This document shows, in pieces, positions 7,805 through 14,855 of a DNA stretch of 30,079 nucleotides. How positions within the stretch are numbered: position 1 is the stretch's first letter; each line of letters begins with the position of its first letter. Below the pieces are notes generated by a model. It was not told the DNA's origin and ran no database searches. It worked only from the letters and a program-made list of their open reading frames with translations. Location: the IMG/VR virus record IMGVR_UViG_3300048446_000314, positions 1 through 30,079 of that record; one strand, written 5' to 3'. Both the position numbers and the translations under genes were made by a program. Source of the DNA: a virus.

Positions 7805-8014
7805 ATGAAAGAAGATAATAAACACATATATATAGGCAGCACAATTGAATTGTGGGGAGGTCAAAATGGAGAGGTATCCATTCAAACTGATAACGGATAC
7901 ACATTGACATTTTCTGCATTTAATCTTTACAGAGATTTACCTGCTTTGATGGAAATTTCAGAGAAAGAAATAAAGTTAGTTTTGGATGAAATAAAAAACA
8001 ATTTTAAACAATGA
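7805..8014 (+). CDS. Hypothetical small protein
   Basis: Encodes 69 residues with alternating beta-type sequence (HIYIGSTIELWGGQNGEVSIQ) and a C-terminal helix (MEISEKEIKLVLDEIKNNF). Its stop overlaps the start of the exonuclease gene in an ATGA junction, so the two are probably translationally coupled. No family recognised. Confidence 0.75.
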   Translation: MKEDNKHIYIGSTIELWGGQNGEVSIQTDNGYTLTFSAFNLYRDLPALMEISEKEIKLVLDEIKNNFKQ

Positions 8015-8772
8015 AAGAAGCAATTGAAACGAATGAGCAATATCATTCAAGTGATGCAATCTCTGCATCTGGATTAAAATTTATTGCAAAGAAATCAGTG
8101 CATCATTTTTTGAACAAGCAATTTCAGGAATCTCCTGCAATGAAGTTCGGAACTGCTGTGCATACTGCAATGCTCGAATCCGATAAATTTTATCAGGATT
8201 ACTATGTAATGCCGAAGGTTGATGGCAGAACGAAAGAAGGCAAAGCTGCAAAGGCAATGCATGAGGAGAAGGCACAGGGAAAGATTGTGATTGATGAATC
8301 AGATCATCAAAGGATAAAAGAGATTATCAAAAATCTTGAATCTCATGATCTTGCAAATCAATACTGCAATGGAGAAATCGAGGTTTCTCATTATGGGCAA
8401 ATGAATGGAGTTGATATAAGAGTTCGTCCAGATTGCAAAAATATGATTGCAGGATGGATATCGGATGTAAAAACTTGTCAAGATAACTCTCCAGATAAAT
8501 TCAAATCAGATATTTACAAATTCAAATATCATATTCAGTCAGCGTTTTATTGTGATGCATTGGGGGTTGATCCTGCTGCGTTCCGATTCGTTGCTGTGGA
8601 AGTCAATCATCCTTATTCAATCGAAGTTTATGGATTATCAGAAGCAATGATTGAGAGAGGGAGATTTGAATATCAAAAGGCATTGGAATCTTGGAAGCTT
8701 TACAAGGATACAGGAGTTGCATTAGGTTATGAATCAGAAAACAGAAATGAAGATGGATCGATTGTTATATGA
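8011..8772 (+). CDS. RecE/YqaJ-type PD-(D/E)XK exonuclease
   Basis: A 253-residue protein of the phage exonuclease family related to RecE/exonuclease VIII (DUF3799 type). Seen in order: SASGLKFIAKKSVHHFL (residues 18-34), GTAVHTAMLE (47-56), the PD at 140-141 in RVRPDCKN, the DVKT at 152-155 that supplies the D-x-K of the active site, and YHIQSAFYCDAL (173-184), the conserved helix near the catalytic centre. It would resect DNA 5'-3' to make single strands for the ERF protein. Gene order (ERF, SSB-like, exonuclease) matches a Red/RecET-like recombination module. Confidence 0.88.
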   Translation: MKEAIETNEQYHSSDAISASGLKFIAKKSVHHFLNKQFQESPAMKFGTAVHTAMLESDKFYQDYYVMPKVDGRTKEGKAAKAMHEEKAQGKIVIDESDHQRIKEIIKNLESHDLANQYCNGEIEVSHYGQMNGVDIRVRPDCKNMIAGWISDVKTCQDNSPDKFKSDIYKFKYHIQSAFYCDALGVDPAAFRFVAVEVNHPYSIEVYGLSEAMIERGRFEYQKALESWKLYKDTGVALGYESENRNEDGSIVI

Positions 8773-9151
8773 TACGAGATGGAAGGATCTCATTAAGGAT
8801 ATCAACAAGCATTTTGCTTTAAATATCAATGATAAAAATCGCAGCAGACATCTTGTGGAAGCTCGATGGATTTACTATCATATTTGCTTCAAATTCTTTG
8901 ATATGCCTGTATTGAGAATAGGCAAATCACTGAATAAAAATCATGCAACTGTGCTTTATGGATTGAATCAATTTAAGATATTTTATGAGATTGATCCTGT
9001 TTTTAAACAGAAATTTCACAAGTTTTTGACAGGCAAACAATATCATTTTATTGAGAAGGATCTTTCAAAGGAAGAGCTTGAATATCAGTTGAATATAGCT
9101 CTTTCCCAGATAGTGAAATTAAAGAAACAGATTGCAAATCTTAAAAAATGA
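8753..9151 (+). CDS. DnaA domain IV-like DNA-binding protein
   Basis: The central segment NKNRSRHLVEARWIYYHICF followed by VLRIGKSLNKNHATVLYGLNQFK matches the C-terminal helix-turn-helix of DnaA, including the NHATVLYG signature equivalent to (D/N)HSTV(L/I)Y that reads the DnaA box. There is no AAA+ domain. A C-terminal coiled coil (EELEYQLNIALSQIVKLKK) follows. The phage may use it to mark or block an origin, or to hijack host replication. ATGs at 8729, 8747 and 8753 are in frame; 8753 gives the smallest overlap with the exonuclease gene. Confidence 0.75.
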   Translation: MDRLLYDTRWKDLIKDINKHFALNINDKNRSRHLVEARWIYYHICFKFFDMPVLRIGKSLNKNHATVLYGLNQFKIFYEIDPVFKQKFHKFLTGKQYHFIEKDLSKEELEYQLNIALSQIVKLKKQIANLKK

Positions 9152-9582
9152 AATACGTTTTTATCAGATTAGCGTATTTTTTTATTAATTTAGTGCAAAG
9201 ATTTTTTCAATTGGCAGGAGGTTACAACAAATATCTGGGAAAAGAGGATCATCTTCAGCATCAAGTGATGCGATATATTGCTGCTCAATATCCATTCGCA
9301 TTGGCTACTCATATTGCCAATGAAGGCAGGAGATCTCCATTCGAGAGATTCAAATTTAAACATCTTGGAGCAAAGGCAGGGATTCCAGATATCTTGATAT
9401 TTGATCCCAATGCAAAATACAATGGATTAGCAATCGAATTAAAGGCAGGGAAAAACAAGCCAACTCCTGCACAGAAGGAATGGCTTGAGGAGCTTGAAGT
9501 CAGAGGATGGGCAGCAATGTGGCTCAATGATTTTGATAAGGTTGTGGATGTGCTAAACAAATACTTTAGAGATGAATTATAG
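9148..9582 (+). CDS. VRR-NUC domain nuclease
   Basis: A 144-residue protein. The VRR-NUC fold (PD-(D/E)XK type) spans about residues 35-140: HLQHQVMRYI, then GIPDILIF with D81, then GLAIELKAGKNKPTPAQKEW with E97 and K99 as the E-x-K pair, and a final RGWAAMWLN strand. Family members cleave branched or structured DNA and are common in phage replication regions. The N-terminal 22 residues are unusually hydrophobic for this family, so an internal start near TTG 9211 is possible. It starts in an ATGA overlap with the DnaA-like gene. Confidence 0.85.
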   Translation: MKYVFIRLAYFFINLVQRFFQLAGGYNKYLGKEDHLQHQVMRYIAAQYPFALATHIANEGRRSPFERFKFKHLGAKAGIPDILIFDPNAKYNGLAIELKAGKNKPTPAQKEWLEELEVRGWAAMWLNDFDKVVDVLNKYFRDEL

Positions 9583-9814
9583 GAAAGTTTATTTTGATGA
9601 AGATAATCAGAAAGTTAGATGGACATCAAATTCATCTGCTGATATTGCATTCACTTATCAATATGTGGGATCGATGACAAAAGTGGAGTTTGATTTATTT
9701 ATCGAAGTGCTTTGGGAATTATATCAAGATGGAGCAATCTCTTTGAATGAATTTCGAGAAATTTTCGGAGATTTGAGGGATTTTTGCGACAGTATTAAAA
9801 ACCTTGTAAGATGA
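9572..9814 (+). CDS. Hypothetical small acidic protein
   Basis: Encodes 80 residues: a short beta region (KVYFDEDNQKVRWTSN), then a long acidic helical segment (VEFDLFIEVLWELYQDGAIS) and a C-terminal helix. It overlaps the VRR-NUC gene by 11 nt and its stop overlaps the next ATG (ATGA), so it is embedded in the early operon. No family recognised. Confidence 0.75.
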   Translation: MNYRKVYFDEDNQKVRWTSNSSADIAFTYQYVGSMTKVEFDLFIEVLWELYQDGAISLNEFREIFGDLRDFCDSIKNLVR

Positions 9815-9960
9815 TGCTTTACGAGAATTTCATCTGCATTGAAGAGGAATTTGCATATACAAGATGCAGAGAGCAATGTGATCATTGCAAAGAGTACGAA
9901 AGAAACAGAGAACAAAGAAACGATGGAAGTAAACAAAATAATCAAGCCAGAATGGTTTGA
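9811..9960 (+). CDS. Small Cys-rich (zinc-knuckle-like) protein
   Basis: A 49-residue ORF starting ATGATG in an ATGA overlap with the preceding gene. Cysteines at residues 9, 19, 23 and 26 (C...CREQCDHCKEYE) suggest a small metal-binding knuckle, followed by a charged tail. It overlaps the replication gene, whose likely ATG is at 9923, by 38 nt. The coupled start and the spaced cysteines argue that it is real; function unknown. Confidence 0.6.
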   Translation: MMLYENFICIEEEFAYTRCREQCDHCKEYERNREQRNDGSKQNNQARMV

Positions 9961-10822
9961 AAAATATGCAGTAATCCCTTTTGCTATCTTCAGAGAAAAG
10001 GGAGTTTCAATGGCAGCTTCTGGATTATACGCTTGGCTTTTCTCACATGAGAGAGATCAGGAAATTACAATGAAGTTTATTGCAGGTCATTTCAAAGATG
10101 GAAGGGATGCCATAAGTTCAAAAATTAAGGAATTGGAATCACTTGGATTTCTAAAAAGAGAAGAGGTTAGAATCAATGGCAGGTTTGCAGGATACAATTA
10201 TCATCTTGATTTGCCTAACCATATCGGAAAAACCGTAGCGGAAAATACCGTTGCGGTAAATCCGCAACAAAGTAATATACATTATAATGTACAAGACAAT
10301 GTACAAGATAATATACAAGATAATGTACAATATAATATACAATATAAAAGTAATATACCTCAAAATGTTTTGGATGCCTTTCCACACTTCAAAAATCTGT
10401 TTGAGGATCGGTATCATCCAAAGACAAATCTTCAGGAGCAGAAGTGGATTGAGTGCCTTGATAAAATCCAAAGGATTGATGGCTATGACTTGAGAGAAGT
10501 ATATCAAGTGGCACAGGAGCTGCGAAATGATGATTTCTGGAAAGTCAATTTTCTATCCCTTTTGAAGCTTCGTAATCGTGATAAGAATGGAATCCTATAT
10601 GTTGATCGATTTATGGCAATGAAGCAAAGCAAAAAGCCGAAAGCATATAAGATGATTAGCAATCTGATTAAATTCTATTTATACAAAGATCCATCAGGCA
10701 GGGAGCTGATCGGTGCAAAAACTTTAAAATCAGAGCTTGATGGGTTGGCTCTGAAAAATAAACTCGGAGAGGATGAATATCGGAATCTCCATAAATACTT
10801 GAGCAATGTTGGAAATAAATGA
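9923..10822 (+). CDS. Phage replication initiation protein with winged-helix N-terminus
   Basis: About 299 residues from ATG 9923 (a TTG at 9839 would add an unlikely N-terminus that overlaps the Cys-rich gene). The N-terminal 90 residues look like a winged-helix domain: ASGLYAWLFSHER, ITMKFIAGHFKDGRDAISSKIKELESLGFLKREEV. A flexible Asn/Gln-rich linker (about residues 104-141) is encoded by direct repeats, and a C-terminal helical domain follows. This is the plan of lambda O-like initiators, which bind iterons inside their own gene and load helicase through the C-terminal part. The primase-helicase lies two genes downstream. The family is inferred from architecture. Confidence 0.75.
   Translation: MEVNKIIKPEWFEKYAVIPFAIFREKGVSMAASGLYAWLFSHERDQEITMKFIAGHFKDGRDAISSKIKELESLGFLKREEVRINGRFAGYNYHLDLPNHIGKTVAENTVAVNPQQSNIHYNVQDNVQDNIQDNVQYNIQYKSNIPQNVLDAFPHFKNLFEDRYHPKTNLQEQKWIECLDKIQRIDGYDLREVYQVAQELRNDDFWKVNFLSLLKLRNRDKNGILYVDRFMAMKQSKKPKAYKMISNLIKFYLYKDPSGRELIGAKTLKSELDGLALKNKLGEDEYRNLHKYLSNVGNK
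10232..10345 (+). repeat. Iteron-like repeat array, candidate replication origin
   Basis: Two tandem 15-bp repeats (10232-10246 ACCGTAGCGGAAAAT; 10247-10261 ACCGTTGCGGTAAAT). The second overlaps a perfect inverted repeat, GTTGCGG (10250-10256) with CCGCAAC (10262-10268). Six tandem 12-bp AT-rich units of the form AAT(G/A)TACA follow (10274-10345). All lie inside the replication initiator gene. GC-bearing binding repeats beside an AT-rich array is the layout of lambda-type origins, with the second block as possible unwinding element. Confidence 0.65.
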
Positions 10823-11324
10823 ATCATATTGGCTTGATATTCATGAGTGCGAACTTGTGAGATTCGTGGCAAATCAAAGGCAATCAAATAAAGAAGCCAC
10901 AGGATTAGATGGAAAAGGCACAGTGAATGAAAATAGCAGCGTGGAGCTTAATGCAGCAGGATTCGGAGCTGAATATCTATTTTGCAAACAGATGAATCTG
11001 ATGCCTGATTTTTCAGTGGGCAATACTTCCAAAATAAAAGGAACGGATAAATATGATGCTCTTTGGAATGGCTTGACTGTGGATGTAAAAGTAAGCAGGA
11101 AATACAACAATCCTCTGATGATTCCAACATACTCAAAATGCGATGTTGATATTTTTGCTTTCTTTGTAGGCGATTTACCCAGATATACTTTTAAAGGGTT
11201 TGCTACAAACACGATGGTGTTTGATGATAGAAACATCAGAATGACAATAGTTGAATCTTATGTTTTAAAAACAACGAAAATGCTCTCACTTGATGAGCTT
11301 AATTTTTTAATCAATGACTTATGA
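10806..11324 (+). CDS. Probable PD-(D/E)XK nuclease
   Basis: A 172-residue protein. GFGAEYLFCKQMNL (about residues 52-65), KIKGTDKYDALWNG and LTVDVKVSRK fit a PD-(D/E)XK core: the E of GAEY, the D of YDAL and the D-x-K of VDVK. The rest is beta-rich with a C-terminal helix. It overlaps the replication gene by 17 nt. A second, smaller protein of similar build is encoded at 24028-24402. It may be a resolvase- or restriction-type endonuclease; substrate unknown. Confidence 0.65.
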   Translation: MLEINESYWLDIHECELVRFVANQRQSNKEATGLDGKGTVNENSSVELNAAGFGAEYLFCKQMNLMPDFSVGNTSKIKGTDKYDALWNGLTVDVKVSRKYNNPLMIPTYSKCDVDIFAFFVGDLPRYTFKGFATNTMVFDDRNIRMTIVESYVLKTTKMLSLDELNFLINDL

Positions 11325-11449
11325 AAAATAGAATTTTAGAATTAATAAACTTTAATGCAGTGAAATACTTTTTGATTTTTTCAGGCATTTTGTTTTTTTG
11401 GAGTTTAGTAATTATTATTGTTGCAAATTGGATAATACCGATTCCATAA
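11321..11449 (+). CDS. Small single-pass membrane protein
   Basis: Encodes 42 residues beginning in an ATGA overlap with the nuclease gene. After a short basic start (MKNRILELINFNAVKY) there is one long hydrophobic segment (FLIFSGILFFWSLVIIIVA) and a short tail. It ends 16 nt before the primase-helicase start. It could modify the host membrane during replication; the translational coupling supports it as a gene. Confidence 0.6.
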   Translation: MKNRILELINFNAVKYFLIFSGILFFWSLVIIIVANWIIPIP

Positions 11450-11465
11450 ATTTAAATCAGAAACA

Positions 11466-13142
11466 ATGAGAGAAAAACTTGAAGAGCTTGGGATCTTGCT
11501 TAAAAGATCATCAGGATATGTAAAAACGAAATGTCCGAAATGCTCACATAATAGAAAAAACAAATCAGATAATTGCCTTTCCGTTGATATTGATCAGGGG
11601 GTTTATAATTGCCATCACTGTGGATGGAGTGGCAATGTTCGATTTGAAAAGAAAAAAGAATACATAAAACCTCCAAAGATAGCTGCAGAAGTAAATGAGA
11701 GAGTTGTTGAATGGTTTGCATCCAGAGGGATATCAGAGCCAACTGTTGCTCATTGGAAAATCGGAGAATCTTTGGAGTATATGCCACAGGTGCAAAAAAA
11801 GAGAAGATGCATCAACTTTAATTATTACAGGGATAATGAGCTTATCAATGTAAAATACAGAGATGCAGAAAAGAATTTCAAGCTTGTTTCAGGAGCAGAG
11901 CTGATATTTTATGGCATCGATAATCTGAAGGATACAAAGAAATGTTATATCGTGGAGGGAGAAATGGATGCTCTTTCACTGCATGAAGCAGGATTGTACT
12001 CTGTTTGTTCTGTTCCCAATGGTGCATCCAAAGGATCACAAAAACTTGAGTATCTCGATAATTGCCATTCATATTTCAAAGACAAGGAGGAGATCATTCT
12101 TTGCACTGATAATGATGATGCAGGATTGCAATTAAAAAATGAACTTGCAAGAAGGTTGGGATCATATCGCTGCAAATACGTTGATTTTAGCGACTTTAAG
12201 GATGCGAATGAGGTTTTGATACACAAAGGAGCTGAAACGCTGCGAAACATCATTAAAAATGCGAAAAACTTCCCATTGGAGGGTGTTCTTGATCTTGATA
12301 ACATTTGGAGCAATGTTTTATCATACAATGAGAATGGAGTGAAAAATTATTCTTTAGGATTAGGGGAATCGGATAATTATCTAAACATTCAGATGGGAGA
12401 ATGGAGCATCGTGAGTGGCATTCCTAATTCAGGAAAATCAGATATCGTGGATCAGATCCTTTGTAATTTAGCCACAAAGGATGATTTCAGATGTGCAATG
12501 TTCTCCCCAGAATCATTCCCTTATGAAGGACATATCAAAAGGATTGCGAATAAATTAAATGGTAAAAATTGCACTTCAGAAGATCTCAACAATACAAAGG
12601 ATTTCATTGAGGAGCATTTCTTTTGGATTAAGATTGATCTTGAGAATCTAACATTGAAAGGGATTCTGGATGCATTCAGGGATCTTGTTTTTCAAAAGGG
12701 AATCAATGTATGCGTGATTGATCCTTGGAATATGCTTGATCATTCAGCTCAAAGGGATTTCAGCTACGTTGGAAGGATACTCTCCGAGATCACACAGTTT
12801 TGCCAACAAACAAAAACGCATCTTTTCCTTGTGGCACATCCGAGAAAGATTGAATCAGTGGAGGGAGTATATAAGAAGCCAACTCTTTATGATATATCAG
12901 GATCAGCAGATTTTTTCAATAAGGCATACAATGGGATTATCGTTTACAGATGCATAGGGCAAAAGACAAGTTATAAATCCGATGCAGTGAGAATCTATAT
13001 TGAAAAGGTAAAAAGGAAAGAGAATGGGCAGCTCGGAGATTTTGAGGTTGCTCCTGATTTTCTCAATGGTGGGGTTTACAAACCTGTTGATGCAGAGAAT
13101 CGAAAATTTGAAGTAATAAAAGATACAAACATTCCGTTTTGA
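11466..13142 (+). CDS. Primase-helicase (T7 gp4-like)
   Basis: A 558-residue bifunctional replication protein. The N-terminal zinc ribbon has C23-x2-C26 and C49-x2-C52 (CPKC and CHHCGW). The TOPRIM primase domain carries IVEGEMDAL (E164) and CTDNDDAG (D215, D217). The C-terminal RecA-fold helicase of the DnaB type has Walker A GIPNSGKS (318-325) and a Walker B-like VCVIDPWNM, with AHPRK before the final strands. It would unwind DNA and prime the lagging strand. No DNA polymerase gene is visible in the genome, so it must work with the host replicase. Confidence 0.93.
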   Translation: MREKLEELGILLKRSSGYVKTKCPKCSHNRKNKSDNCLSVDIDQGVYNCHHCGWSGNVRFEKKKEYIKPPKIAAEVNERVVEWFASRGISEPTVAHWKIGESLEYMPQVQKKRRCINFNYYRDNELINVKYRDAEKNFKLVSGAELIFYGIDNLKDTKKCYIVEGEMDALSLHEAGLYSVCSVPNGASKGSQKLEYLDNCHSYFKDKEEIILCTDNDDAGLQLKNELARRLGSYRCKYVDFSDFKDANEVLIHKGAETLRNIIKNAKNFPLEGVLDLDNIWSNVLSYNENGVKNYSLGLGESDNYLNIQMGEWSIVSGIPNSGKSDIVDQILCNLATKDDFRCAMFSPESFPYEGHIKRIANKLNGKNCTSEDLNNTKDFIEEHFFWIKIDLENLTLKGILDAFRDLVFQKGINVCVIDPWNMLDHSAQRDFSYVGRILSEITQFCQQTKTHLFLVAHPRKIESVEGVYKKPTLYDISGSADFFNKAYNGIIVYRCIGQKTSYKSDAVRIYIEKVKRKENGQLGDFEVAPDFLNGGVYKPVDAENRKFEVIKDTNIPF

Positions 13143-13363
13143 AAACAAAATTTGCTCCATCAAATGAAATGCACGATGCAATGAGTTGGTGCTTGAAAAA
13201 TGGCATCAAAATGTATGTTGTGAAAAAAGGTGGGGAGCTTTCCATTATCATTGAGCAACAGATGGGAAAGACAAGATCATCAAAAACTTATCAATCACAA
13301 AGTGAAGCAGATCAAAAGATTTGGGAAATTTATTTGTATTTTTATCAAAAATTAAACAAGTGA
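13139..13363 (+). CDS. Hypothetical small protein
   Basis: Encodes 74 residues from a TTG start in a 4-nt overlap with the primase-helicase stop; an ATG at 13166 would give 65 residues. Pattern: an alpha helix (MHDAMSWCLKNG), a beta hairpin (KMYVVKKGGELSIIIEQ) and a C-terminal helix. It looks like a small single-domain early protein. No family recognised. Confidence 0.65.
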   Translation: MKTKFAPSNEMHDAMSWCLKNGIKMYVVKKGGELSIIIEQQMGKTRSSKTYQSQSEADQKIWEIYLYFYQKLNK

Positions 13364-13524
13364 TGAGCATCACATTTTTTCCGATCTATGGGATAACATT
13401 GGGGATCAACTATTGTGATAGTACCCTGCAAGAGATTGAAACTGATGAAGGAGTAGAGGAGCATGTGATTCAGATCTTGTTTTTTATTTTTGGCATAAAT
13501 ATAGTTTGGCAAACAAATGGTTAA
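13363..13524 (+). CDS. Small hypothetical protein
   Basis: A 53-residue ORF (MSITFFPIYGITLGINYC...) starting in a TGATG overlap with the previous stop and overlapping the ParB-like start by 8 nt. A hydrophobic N-terminus, an acidic middle (EIETDEGVEEHVI) and a hydrophobic C-terminal stretch (QILFFIFGINIVW) suggest weak membrane association or a compact core. The tight packing supports it as a gene. Confidence 0.55.
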   Translation: MSITFFPIYGITLGINYCDSTLQEIETDEGVEEHVIQILFFIFGINIVWQTNG

Positions 13525-14101
13525 AAAGGTAAATATCTCCGAAGTAAAGGAGAATCCAGAGAATCCGAGATACATCAGGGATTCAAAATTTAAAAAGCTT
13601 GTAAAATCAATCAAAGAGTTTCCAGAGATGCTCGAAAAGCGACCGATTGTCGTGGATGAGAATATGGTTGTTCTGGGTGGAAATATGCGTTTGAAAGCTT
13701 GTAAATCTGCAGGATTTTTTGAAATTTGGATTGACAAGGCAGTCGGATGGACAGAGCAGCAAAAGAGAGAGTTTGTTGTAAAAGACAATGTTGGCTTCGG
13801 AGAATGGGATTGGGATATATTGGCAAATGATTGGAACTCAAATCAGCTCGAAGATTGGGGATTGGATTCGTGGCAAAATATGGATGATCTGGATACTGAA
13901 GATGAGTTTGATTTGCCTGATGGATCAAAAGAGCCATTTCAACAGATGACTTTCACATTATCTGATGAACAAGCCGAGTTCATAAAAAACAAAATAAAAG
14001 ATGCAAAGGAAACAGAGGAGTTTAAATACATTGAAACTTTTGGCAATGAGAACTCAAATGGGAATGCTCTGTATTTTATGATAAGCAAGTGGGGAGAGTA
14101 A
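13517..14101 (+). CDS. ParB/Srx-fold protein next to Mom
   Basis: A 194-residue protein. The N-terminus is a ParB-like (ParB/sulfiredoxin fold) domain: ENPENPR (12-18), LVKSIKEFPEMLEKRPIVVD, and VVLGGNMRLKACK (51-63), equivalent to the GHRR-type nucleotide-binding box. The partner-binding HTH of true plasmid ParB is missing. The C-terminal half is acidic (MDDLDTEDEFDLPDGS) and then helical. It overlaps the Mom gene by 13 nt, so a role in DNA modification (sequence recognition or nucleotide-dependent step) is more likely than partition; this is inferred. Confidence 0.82.
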   Translation: MVKKVNISEVKENPENPRYIRDSKFKKLVKSIKEFPEMLEKRPIVVDENMVVLGGNMRLKACKSAGFFEIWIDKAVGWTEQQKREFVVKDNVGFGEWDWDILANDWNSNQLEDWGLDSWQNMDDLDTEDEFDLPDGSKEPFQQMTFTLSDEQAEFIKNKIKDAKETEEFKYIETFGNENSNGNALYFMISKWGE

Positions 14102-14748
14102 AGGATATAATCGTTAAGGTAATCAAATCCAAAGCAGCAAATGATTTTGTAAAGAAATATCATTACTCTGGGAAAGTTGTAAATCTTTCAAACCTTCATT
14201 TTGGAGCTTTTCTGGATGGCAAACTTCATGGAGTTCTTTCATTTGGACCTCCGATGGATAAGAGAAAGAATCTCAATCTTGTTGAAACTTCCAATAAGGG
14301 AATCAATGAAAAATGGAATGAAATGCTTGAGTTGAATCGAATGGCTTTTGATGATTATCTTCCAAAAAATTCAGAGAGCAGATGCATATCCGTTTGCATC
14401 AGATTAATCAAAAAGAATGCTCCACAGATAAAATGGATTCTCTCATATTCAGATGCAACTCAATGTGGGGATGGCACAATTTATAGAGCAAGTGGATTTC
14501 AGCTTACTCAAATAAATAAGAATGCAACGATATGGAAATTGAAATCAGGAGAGATCGTGGCAAAGAGAGGAGATTCAAGATACGATTTTGAAAGAGCTGA
14601 AAAATTGCAGGGATTCCAAAATAGATACATATATTTGATTGATAAAAAGGCAAAAATAAATTCTACAATCATTCCATTTTCAAAGATTGATGAAATGGGA
14701 GCAGGGATGTATAAGGGAGAAAAAATAAAGATATCAGAGAGAAAATAA
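14089..14748 (+). CDS. mom: Mom-family DNA modification acyltransferase-like enzyme
   Basis: A 219-residue protein starting at GTG 14089, inside the end of the ParB-like gene. It matches the Mom family (GNAT-like fold; phage Mu Mom makes N6-carbamoylmethyladenine): FVKKYHYSG (20-28), FGAFLDGKLHGVLSFGPPMD (38-57), LELNRMAFDDYLPKNSESRC (80-99), IKWILSYSDATQCGDGTIYR (114-133) and ASGF. The conserved H-Y, N-S-E-S and SYSD...GTIY positions are all present, so it is probably active. The modification would protect phage DNA from restriction. A tRNA-Gly-like element starts 4 nt after its stop. Confidence 0.88.
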   Translation: MGRVKDIIVKVIKSKAANDFVKKYHYSGKVVNLSNLHFGAFLDGKLHGVLSFGPPMDKRKNLNLVETSNKGINEKWNEMLELNRMAFDDYLPKNSESRCISVCIRLIKKNAPQIKWILSYSDATQCGDGTIYRASGFQLTQINKNATIWKLKSGEIVAKRGDSRYDFERAEKLQGFQNRYIYLIDKKAKINSTIIPFSKIDEMGAGMYKGEKIKISERK

Positions 14749-14752
14749 TCAT

Positions 14753-14823
14753 GCGACAAAGGTGTAATGGTTGCACATTTGACAATCCAGTCAAGAGGAG
14801 ACGTTCGATTCGATCTTGTCGCT
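14753..14823 (+). tRNA. tRNA-like element, tRNA-Gly(UCC) type with non-decoding features
   Basis: A 71-nt cloverleaf. Acceptor GCGACAA (14753-14759) pairs perfectly with TTGTCGC (14816-14822); discriminator is T14823. D stem is 14762-14765/14773-14776 with GG in the loop. The anticodon stem 14778-14782/14791-14795 frames the 8-nt loop CAATCCAG, with UCC at 14786-14788. T loop is TTCGATT (14804-14810). Glycine identity features are present (G1-C72, C2-G71, G3-C70, U73, C35, C36). U8 and U33 are missing, and T-stem pairs 49-65, 50-64 and 51-63 are A-C, G-U and A-A. No CCA is encoded. It follows mom by 4 nt and precedes a T8 run. It could be a decayed tRNA. Confidence 0.55.
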
Positions 14824-14835
14824 CAACTTTTTTTT
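14816..14835 (+). terminator. Possible terminator formed by tRNA-like acceptor stem and T8
   Basis: The T8 run at 14828-14835 begins 5 nt after the 3' acceptor strand (14816-14822). The folded tRNA-like RNA followed by U8 could end the early transcript after mom. There is no separate compact hairpin here. Confidence 0.35.
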
Positions 14836-14855
14836 AAAAATTTTTCCTTTTTTCC

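Noticed and set aside
10274-10345. CRISPR array
   Set aside because: Units are 12 bp, directly abutting, without spacers, and keep the reading frame of a coding gene.
13499-13510. Promoter before the ParB-like gene (TATAGTTTG-like sequence)
   Set aside because: Spacing of the TA and TTTG parts is one base off and it lies within a coupled small ORF; not enough support.
14783-14790. Reading the tRNA-like loop as a Trp (CCA) anticodon with U at 14786 as U33
   Set aside because: This shifts the anticodon stem out of pairing and does not fit the acceptor/discriminator pattern (U73 rather than G73); the UCC reading fits the stem spacing and glycine features better.
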